This document shows, piece by piece, positions 15,311 through 20,788 of a stretch of 20,788 nucleotides of DNA. The notes under the pieces were generated by a model. The model was not told where the DNA came from, did not search any database, and was given only the letters and a program-made list of their open reading frames with translations. Position numbers and translations under genes: made by a program. Numbering within the stretch: position 1 is the first letter of the stretch; each line of letters starts with the position of its first letter. This DNA is from Gammaproteobacteria bacterium GWE2_37_16. Its GTDB lineage: Bacteria; Pseudomonadota; Gammaproteobacteria; UBA9339. The stretch covers positions 1 to 20,788 of the forward strand of contig MGXG01000063.1 in the NCBI GenBank assembly GCA_001801285.1. Direction: 5' to 3'.

Positions 15311-16397
15311 CTACAAAGTCGTATCTCACCCGTGAAGTTAAACGACAAAGCAATTCATAAGGTATAGTATTTGCATGCCGCGCAATAATTTCTATCGGTA
15401 AACCGCGCCCCCATAAAACCACTGGATCACCAATTTTAGCCATAGGACAAACTCGTAAATCAACTGAGGTCATATCCATAGCAATACGTCCAATAACCGA
15501 ACACGTTATGCCATTTACCAAAATTGGTGTGCCGCTTTCAACGCCAAGCGCATAGCCGTCACCATATCCAGCCGCTACAATCCCAATGCGCATTGCCTCG
15601 GGACAAACCCAGGTACTGCGATAACCAACTGCATCACCTTTTTGTAAATCATGTATAGCGATAAGACGCGAAGTTAAAGTCATAACCGGTTTTAAACCAA
15701 AATCCAGACCACTGCCTGTTGCTAACGGAGATACACCATATAGCACAATACCAGGACGCACAAAACCAACTGAAAAATCAGACCAGTTTAAAATCGCTGA
15801 AGAATTAGCAACACTAGCAATTCCAGCGCTAAAAACGCTCACAGCTTCATTAAAATACTGCATTTGTTCATTAGTTTTATTGCTCGTTGCATCATCGGCA
15901 TCAGCAAAATGCGTCATCATTTTAATTGGCGCATTAACTTTACCGCTGGCAAGTAAACGCTCATAAGCTGCTGGTATTTCCTGGAGAGAAAATCCCAAAC
16001 GATGCATACCGGTATCGACTTTTAACCACACATCGAGCAAATTTTGCAAAGGAGTTTTTTCTAAAACCGCTAACTGGTGACTATTATGAATAACCGTAGC
16101 AAATTGATATTGATCGACTAAACGCAAATCTTCCACATCGAAAAAACCCATCATGATCAAAATCTTTTTTGCAATTCCAGCACTTTGCAACTGCATAGCT
16201 TCATCCAAACAAGACACTGCCAAAAGCGCAACCTCTGATTCTGCCTGTAGTTTTTTTGCCACTTCACAAGCGCCATGCCCATAAGCGTTACCCTTCACCA
16301 TGGCAATAATTTCGCCCTTTGGAGTAAGCTGCTTAACTACGTGCAAATTGTGCTGCAATGCAGCTAAATTTATATCTGCAACAACATTGTGATTCAT
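15285..16397 (-). CDS. alr: Alanine racemase
   Basis: Alr is a pyridoxal-phosphate enzyme that interconverts L- and D-alanine and so supplies D-Ala for peptidoglycan. The PLP lysine is K35 in AMVKGNAYGHG (32-42). The opposite catalytic tyrosine is Y278 in AAGYGDGY (275-282). The phosphate-binding and C-terminal strand motifs GRIAMDMTSVDL (303-314) and IPYELLCRLTSRVRY (345-359) are all present. The 370-residue length is normal. The last seven codons and the TAG stop lie in a REP element, so the C-terminal tail VDVDRSRGL is probably not ancestral. The start is followed well, but only AGG twelve bases upstream could be a ribosome site. The gene diverges from tsaB across a G-rich intergenic region. 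Confidence 0.97.
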   Translation of the reverse strand: MNHNVVADINLAALQHNLHVVKQLTPKGEIIAMVKGNAYGHGACEVAKKLQAESEVALLAVSCLDEAMQLQSAGIAKKILIMMGFFDVEDLRLVDQYQFATVIHNSHQLAVLEKTPLQNLLDVWLKVDTGMHRLGFSLQEIPAAYERLLASGKVNAPIKMMTHFADADDATSNKTNEQMQYFNEAVSVFSAGIASVANSSAILNWSDFSVGFVRPGIVLYGVSPLATGSGLDFGLKPVMTLTSRLIAIHDLQKGDAVGYRSTWVCPEAMRIGIVAAGYGDGYALGVESGTPILVNGITCSVIGRIAMDMTSVDLRVCPMAKIGDPVVLWGRGLPIEIIARHANTIPYELLCRLTSRVRYDFVDVDRSRGL

Positions 16398-16442
16398 ATC
16401 AAATACCTATGTGAAAAGAAAAATATTTAAGTTAAGCGCCAA

Positions 16443-16458
16443 CCCACCGCACCCACCC
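16443..16458 (-). promoter_or_regulatory. G-rich tract on the alr strand (partial G-quadruplex motif)
   Basis: On the minus strand GGGTGGGTGCGGTGGG has three G-triplets and one G-doublet, 45 bp upstream of the alr start. It is the inverted partner of the tract at 16541-16555; together they can also pair as an imperfect inverted repeat. Confidence 0.5.
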
Positions 16459-16540
16459 AAAAAATACCTGATTAACACAAATATTTCAATACAGTAAAAA
16501 TTACGGTATTGCCAAATATCCAAATTCAATATAGGTTATT

Positions 16541-16555
16541 GGGTGGGAGGGAGGG
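16541..16555 (+). promoter_or_regulatory. Perfect G-quadruplex motif upstream of tsaB
   Basis: GGGTGGGAGGGAGGG is four G-triplets with single-base loops, the pattern known for the most stable parallel quadruplexes. It lies 56 bp upstream of the tsaB ATG on the coding strand, in an otherwise AT-rich genome. The tsaB start has no visible Shine-Dalgarno site. Confidence 0.7.
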
Positions 16556-16611
16556 TTGCGTCCATTCCATAAATTGTTAGCCAAATACAAAAATTTAAAT
16601 TACAACCTAAA

Positions 16612-17319
16612 ATGACTACCAAAATACTCGCTATCGATACCGCTACCGACACTTGTTCGGTGGCTCTAAAGATCAACGACTCAATAATCGAACGCCATGA
16701 ATTAGCGCCACAAAAACAAAGTGAGCTAATTTTACCCATGATACAAGCAGTTCTGACTGAATCAGGTTTGGATTTACATCAAATAAACGCTATCGCTTTT
16801 GGTTGTGGTCCAGGGAGTTTCACCGGCATTCGCCTGGCAACCAGCATTGCCCAAGGACTTTGTTTTGGCGCCAATTTACCAGCTATTCCTATTTCAACAT
16901 TACAGGCTATGGCACAAGGCTTTTACCGCACCAATCAAAGCAAAAATGTCATTATCGCACTCGATGCAAGAATGCAGGAAATTTATTTTGCGGCATATCG
17001 AGCAGATGCAAATGGATTAATGCAACCCATAATCAACGATTGCCTTTGCAAACCAAACGCACCGCTATTTTCCGATCTTATGCGAGAACAATCCTGGGAT
17101 GGAATAGGCAGCGCCTGGCAAGTTTATCACGATGTTTTACAGCAATGTTGTGCGCAAAATACCGTTCAAATTTCCAACATTCAACATGACTATCGTTCAC
17201 GAGCACTTGATATTACAGAATTAGCGCTTATTCAATACAATCTTGACAAAACAGTTAAAGCAGAAGATATTTTGCCCGTTTATCTGCAAAATAATATGTT
17301 TCGTTCATCAACATCATAA
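16612..17319 (+). CDS. tsaB: tRNA t6A-modification protein TsaB
   Basis: TsaB, with TsaD and TsaE, transfers the threonylcarbamoyl group to A37 of tRNAs that read ANN codons; it is the non-catalytic partner that activates TsaD. The sequence begins ILAIDTATDTCSVAL (5-19), the first ASKHA-fold phosphate motif, and has GCGPGSFTGIRLA (64-76), the family signature, then LDARMQEIYFA. The length of 235 residues is normal. No Shine-Dalgarno is visible before the ATG. The ilvE gene follows after 27 bp on the same strand. The gene is divergent from alr. Confidence 0.95.
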   Translation: MTTKILAIDTATDTCSVALKINDSIIERHELAPQKQSELILPMIQAVLTESGLDLHQINAIAFGCGPGSFTGIRLATSIAQGLCFGANLPAIPISTLQAMAQGFYRTNQSKNVIIALDARMQEIYFAAYRADANGLMQPIINDCLCKPNAPLFSDLMREQSWDGIGSAWQVYHDVLQQCCAQNTVQISNIQHDYRSRALDITELALIQYNLDKTVKAEDILPVYLQNNMFRSSTS

Positions 17320-17346
17320 CAACCTTAAATTTTATCAGAAAAATAT

Positions 17347-18246
17347 ATGGAAACATCTAAATACATTTGGCAAAACGGCAATTTCGTCCTCTGGGATGAT
17401 GCTAAAACTCACGTTTTAACCCATTCTCTCCATTATGGTGCTGCCGCTTTTGAGGGCATACGTTCGTATTTAACCCCTAAAGGTCCCGCGATTTTCCGCC
17501 TCAAAGAACATTTTAAAAGACTATTTTACTCAGCATCGGTTATAAATATGCAGCTGCCTTACAGCTTGGAAGAACTAATGGCAGTAACCACCGAACTTGT
17601 CGCTCGCAATGAACTTGAAGAATGCTACATTCGACCACTTGCTTATTATGGTTATGGCAAAATGGGTGTTAACCCAGTTGGCGCACCAGTAGAAATAACC
17701 ATAGCTTGCTGGCCATGGGGTGCTTATATTTCCCACCCAATCGTCGACATGAAAACCAACAAATATATCCGCATACCAAATAGCGCTGCCGTTGCCGACG
17801 CTAAATTAACCGGCAATTACTTAAACAGCATTTTGGGAATTTTACAGATGCAAGGTTCGCCCTATCATGAAACGCTGTTTTTAGATGAAAACAACCATAT
17901 CGCCGAAGGTCCAGCGGAAAATTTGTTTTTCGTCAAAGATAAAATTTTATACACACCAAAACTTGGAGCGATTTTAGCCGGCATCACGCGTGATACAGTT
18001 ATGAATATAGCCAAACATATTGGCTTACAAGTCCTAGAAACCGAGCTGTACTTAAAAGATGCCTATGCCGCTGACGAAGTCTTTTTAACTGGTACGGCAA
18101 TCGAGCTCATGCCCGTGCGCTCGATCGATGATAAAATCATTGGAAATGGCGAAATGGGCAGCATTACCCAGCAGTTACAACAAATGTATTTAGACATAGT
18201 GCATGGAAAAAATAATGATTTTTTGCATTATTTATCTGTAATTTAA
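17347..18246 (+). CDS. ilvE: Branched-chain amino acid aminotransferase
   Basis: IlvE is a fold-type IV PLP aminotransferase that makes or degrades Leu, Ile and Val using glutamate/2-oxoglutarate. The protein shows HSLHYGAAAFEGIRSY (26-41), the PLP lysine K153 in DAKLTGNYLNSIL (151-163), and EGPAENLFFV with the family glutamate. The 299 residues are about the usual length. It lies 27 bp after tsaB with only weak ribosome-site sequence, suggesting one transcript. The stop codon sits in the first unit of a 21-bp tandem repeat, and a REP pair follows. No other branched-chain biosynthesis genes are in the window, so the direction of its use cannot be told. Confidence 0.96.
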   Translation: METSKYIWQNGNFVLWDDAKTHVLTHSLHYGAAAFEGIRSYLTPKGPAIFRLKEHFKRLFYSASVINMQLPYSLEELMAVTTELVARNELEECYIRPLAYYGYGKMGVNPVGAPVEITIACWPWGAYISHPIVDMKTNKYIRIPNSAAVADAKLTGNYLNSILGILQMQGSPYHETLFLDENNHIAEGPAENLFFVKDKILYTPKLGAILAGITRDTVMNIAKHIGLQVLETELYLKDAYAADEVFLTGTAIELMPVRSIDDKIIGNGEMGSITQQLQQMYLDIVHGKNNDFLHYLSVI

Positions 18247-18282
18247 CAAAACAATTCGTAAATTTAATAAAACAATTCGTAG
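18241..18282. repeat. 21-bp tandem duplication over the ilvE stop codon
   Basis: Two units, 18241-18261 and 18262-18282, share ATTTAA and AAAACAATTCGTA with two differences. The first unit contains the ilvE TAA. The second leads directly into the REP element GTAGCCGC. Confidence 0.75.
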
Positions 18283-18366
18283 CCGCAGACTTTAGTCTGC
18301 GTCACTAGCAATTATTGCACATAATATATCGCAGGCTGAAGCCTGCGGCTACGGTCTGCGGCTACG
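18280..18366. repeat. Inverted REP pair downstream of ilvE
   Basis: The left member has CGCAGACT-TT-AGTCTGCG (18284-18301) with a GTAGCCGC head. The right member has CGCAGGCT-GA-AGCCTGCG (18330-18347) followed by GCTACGG and a second CTGCGGCTACG. The two face opposite ways with a 28-bp spacer, like the paired units (BIMEs) of enteric bacteria. They could protect the ilvE transcript end. Confidence 0.8.
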
Positions 18367-18442
18367 AGCCACTTAAAATAGCAAAACTTTCTGATAAGCC
18401 ATCTATTTCATCTGATAACGTATTTATAACCATTTTATTTAC

Positions 18443-20788
18443 ATGTCTACATCCATACCCCCACAAATAACCGACCTCTATGAACGCGAAACCTCCCTCG
18501 ATCCAACACGCTCGTTTATCGTACAAGCGCCGGCAGGATCTGGTAAAACCAGTTTACTGGTACAACGCTATTTAGTGTTACTCACCCGCGCAGAGACACC
18601 AGAAGAAATTATAGCGATAACTTTCACTCGCAAAGCTGCTGCCGAAATGCATGAACGGGTTTTAAACGCTCTTCTTAATGCCAACCAACCCAGCGATTCC
18701 AACGATAGTTATTTGCTAAAAACCAAACTTTTAGCACAAATGGTTTTAAAATGCGATGCCGAACATAATTGGCATTTATTGGATAGCCCCCAACGCCTCA
18801 ACATTCAAACCATCGACGCTTTTTGTCAAAAAATCGCCCGCCAAGCACCTTTATCCGCAGGTTGCACTGCTAACGCAAAAATCTTACAAAACGCCGCTGT
18901 CGAAACTTGTTATTTAGAGGCAACTCGTACAATTCTCGAGCAAATTTTACGGCAAAATAACCAAGATGATCCTCAACTAAAACATCTAAAAAATTTACTT
19001 TTACATTTAGATAACGACGTTGCACGTTTGGAAGATCTTTGCGTTGCCATGTTAAAGCGTCGCGACCAATGGTTACCACATCTAACTCCTATTCATGACG
19101 ATAACATATTAAGACAGACAATCGAATCAGCACTTAAAACAATTGCAGAAGAAAATCTAAAAGAATTTTTAGCTCTTTTTCCACAAGAATTGTGTAATGA
19201 ATTTAACCAACTTGCTGCATTTGCTAACAGTAACCTAGAATATCAAATCAAAAAAACAGAATATTTATCCATACAAATTCCGCATTCTTTTGCATTACTA
19301 TTAACAAAAGAATATGCCTGGCGTAAAGTCGTCAATAAAACTATGGGTTTTCCACCTGCGGCTGAAACAACTTGCGTTAATGAAAAAGGCTTACGCAAAA
19401 ACATGAAAGAGCGCATGGACGCTTTACTCAAAATACTGCAACCCAATGAAAATTTACGCAAAAAATTAGAATATTTGCTAAAATCTCCGCCAACGCAATA
19501 TACAGACCAACAGTGGCAAAATGTTTGCGCGCTTGCCTCTTTATTAAAACTATTGGCAGCACAATTACACGTTACTTTTAGCAAACAAGGTGCCACTGAT
19601 TACGTTGAAATAGCCATAGCGGCCCAAAATGCTTTAGGTAACAGCGACGAACCAACAGAAATAGCGCTAAATTTGGATTACCGCATTCAACATCTTTTGA
19701 TTGATGAATTTCAAGACACTTCCGTTGCACAATTTTGCTTGCTGGAAAAATTAATCACTGGCTGGCAACCTGATGATGGACGCACTCTTTTCCTTGTCGG
19801 CGATCCAATGCAGTCAATTTATCGCTTTCGTGAAGCGGAAGTTGGCTTATTTTTACGTGCCCAACGTGAAGGCATTAATTCCGTGCCTTTAGAGTCTTTA
19901 GTTTTGACCACTAATTTTCGTTCGCTACCCAACGTAGTAAACTGGGTCAATACGATTTTCCCCAAAATTTTTCCCGAAGAAGTGGACATTGCCAATGGGG
20001 CTGTGCCATTTACTCCTGCGGTTTGCTCTTTAGAAAATAGCCAAAATAAATCAGGTTTAGCAGAAGTGAAAATCTTTGCGACTGATGATGAAACGCAAAC
20101 CGCCTTTTCCGTAGTAGAAAAAATCCAATCTATCCAAAAAGAAAATCCCGAACACACTATTGCCATTCTCGTTCGCGCCCGTCAGCATTTACAGCATATT
20201 CTCCCCGCATTGCGCAGAACAAAAATCAATTATCAAGCTATTGAACTGGAAACTTTAAGCGAAAGTATGGTCGTACAGGATCTTTTCGCCTTAACCCGTG
20301 CCCTGCTCTCACTCGCCGACCGCATTGCCTGGTTAGCCATTTTGCGCGCACCGTGGTGCGGTTTGAGCTTAAGCGATTTATACGTAATAGCTAATGGACC
20401 ACACGCTACTATTTTAGAAAATATTTATGATTCGAATAAGATATGCAAAGAAAATTACCATATAAATCAATTTACTATTTTAAATTCTTCCAAAAATAAA
20501 GTATTAACTTTAAGTACTGATGGCGCGGGACGTCTTGCCCGAATTTTGCCTATAATTACAGAAAGTTTACAAAACCGCGCTCGACAACCTTGGCGCATTT
20601 GGCTGGAAAATACCTGGCTGGCATTAGGAGGACCGGCTTGTTTAAGTAAAGATGAATTAGAACAGCAACATGCAGAAAGTTATTTTACCTTACTTGATCA
20701 ACAAGATCAGCTGGACTTACAAATTTTAGCCAAAGAACTCGAGCGTCTTTATGTAAAACCAGGATCACAAACACCAAAAAACAGTGTA
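18443..20788 (+). CDS. AddA/RecB-like UvrD-family helicase (3' end outside the window)
   Basis: A single frame stays open from ATG 18443 to the window end, giving 782 residues without a stop. It is a superfamily 1 helicase of the exonuclease V beta/AddA kind, used in double-strand break end processing. Seen in order: Walker A QAPAGSGKT (28-36), motif Ia AITFTRKAAAEM (58-69), QTIDAFC, Walker B LLIDEFQDTS (418-427), motif III FLVGDPMQSIYRF and motif IV TTNFRS. Motifs V/VI and the PD-(D/E)XK nuclease would lie beyond the window; complete relatives are about 1050-1150 residues. No Shine-Dalgarno stands before the ATG, but the start fits the family N-terminus. A REP pair separates it from ilvE. 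An AddB-like partner gene often adjoins but cannot be seen here. Confidence 0.88.
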   Translation, partial: MSTSIPPQITDLYERETSLDPTRSFIVQAPAGSGKTSLLVQRYLVLLTRAETPEEIIAITFTRKAAAEMHERVLNALLNANQPSDSNDSYLLKTKLLAQMVLKCDAEHNWHLLDSPQRLNIQTIDAFCQKIARQAPLSAGCTANAKILQNAAVETCYLEATRTILEQILRQNNQDDPQLKHLKNLLLHLDNDVARLEDLCVAMLKRRDQWLPHLTPIHDDNILRQTIESALKTIAEENLKEFLALFPQELCNEFNQLAAFANSNLEYQIKKTEYLSIQIPHSFALLLTKEYAWRKVVNKTMGFPPAAETTCVNEKGLRKNMKERMDALLKILQPNENLRKKLEYLLKSPPTQYTDQQWQNVCALASLLKLLAAQLHVTFSKQGATDYVEIAIAAQNALGNSDEPTEIALNLDYRIQHLLIDEFQDTSVAQFCLLEKLITGWQPDDGRTLFLVGDPMQSIYRFREAEVGLFLRAQREGINSVPLESLVLTTNFRSLPNVVNWVNTIFPKIFPEEVDIANGAVPFTPAVCSLENSQNKSGLAEVKIFATDDETQTAFSVVEKIQSIQKENPEHTIAILVRARQHLQHILPALRRTKINYQAIELETLSESMVVQDLFALTRALLSLADRIAWLAILRAPWCGLSLSDLYVIANGPHATILENIYDSNKICKENYHINQFTILNSSKNKVLTLSTDGAGRLARILPIITESLQNRARQPWRIWLENTWLALGGPACLSKDELEQQHAESYFTLLDQQDQLDLQILAKELERLYVKPGSQTPKNSV

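Noticed and set aside
16803..17189. Plus-strand frame overlapping tsaB
   Set aside because: It is a shadow of tsaB, which has the full family signature.

Overview
The window is about 20.8 kb of AT-rich DNA that reads like a gammaproteobacterium. I infer a host-associated member of, or close to, the Legionellales. The reasons are a eukaryotic-type F-box protein that ends in a prenylation tetrapeptide (CCIL), other Pro/Ala/Ser/Gln-rich orphan proteins of the secreted-effector type, CTTAA direct repeats with 11-bp spacing that resemble PmrA boxes upstream of such genes, and many GTAGCCGC-headed REP palindromes. No rRNA or other decisive taxonomic marker is present, so the placement is an inference.

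Left part (1-8440): a tRNA-Ser(UGA), then the complete [FeFe]-hydrogenase maturation set on the minus strand in the order hydG, hydF, hydE. The cluster is split by the F-box/CaaX gene, which lies in the opposite orientation between hydG and hydF. No catalytic hydrogenase (hydA) lies in the window. Divergent from hydG is clpB, encoding the heat-shock disaggregase.

Middle part (8441-11140): a 532-residue orphan protein on the minus strand with a long low-complexity linker and a Cys cluster, then a 98-residue Gln-rich orphan on the plus strand. Between them is about 520 bp holding PmrA-like repeats and worn REP elements.

Island (about 11143-14727): a small accessory segment lies directly downstream of the 3' end of an intact minus-strand tRNA-Ile2(CAU). 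At its far end are two copies of a repeat made from the 3' part of that tRNA, each with a 75-80-nt multi-hairpin block in the T-loop. The cargo is a ParA-type ATPase, a truncated and frameshifted remnant of a type III restriction helicase, and an orphan protein with a HEPN-like RX4H motif. GGTGCA repeats spaced 11 bp apart recur at the island ends and upstream of its genes. I see no integrase.

Right part (14805-20788): a composite REP/palindrome block; alr (alanine racemase, minus); divergent from it tsaB (t6A tRNA modification) and ilvE (branched-chain aminotransferase) on the plus strand; a paired REP block; and a long open frame for an AddA/RecB-like UvrD-family helicase that runs off the window. 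The alr-tsaB gap holds a perfect four-tract G-quadruplex motif on the tsaB strand, matched by a similar G-rich tract on the alr strand.
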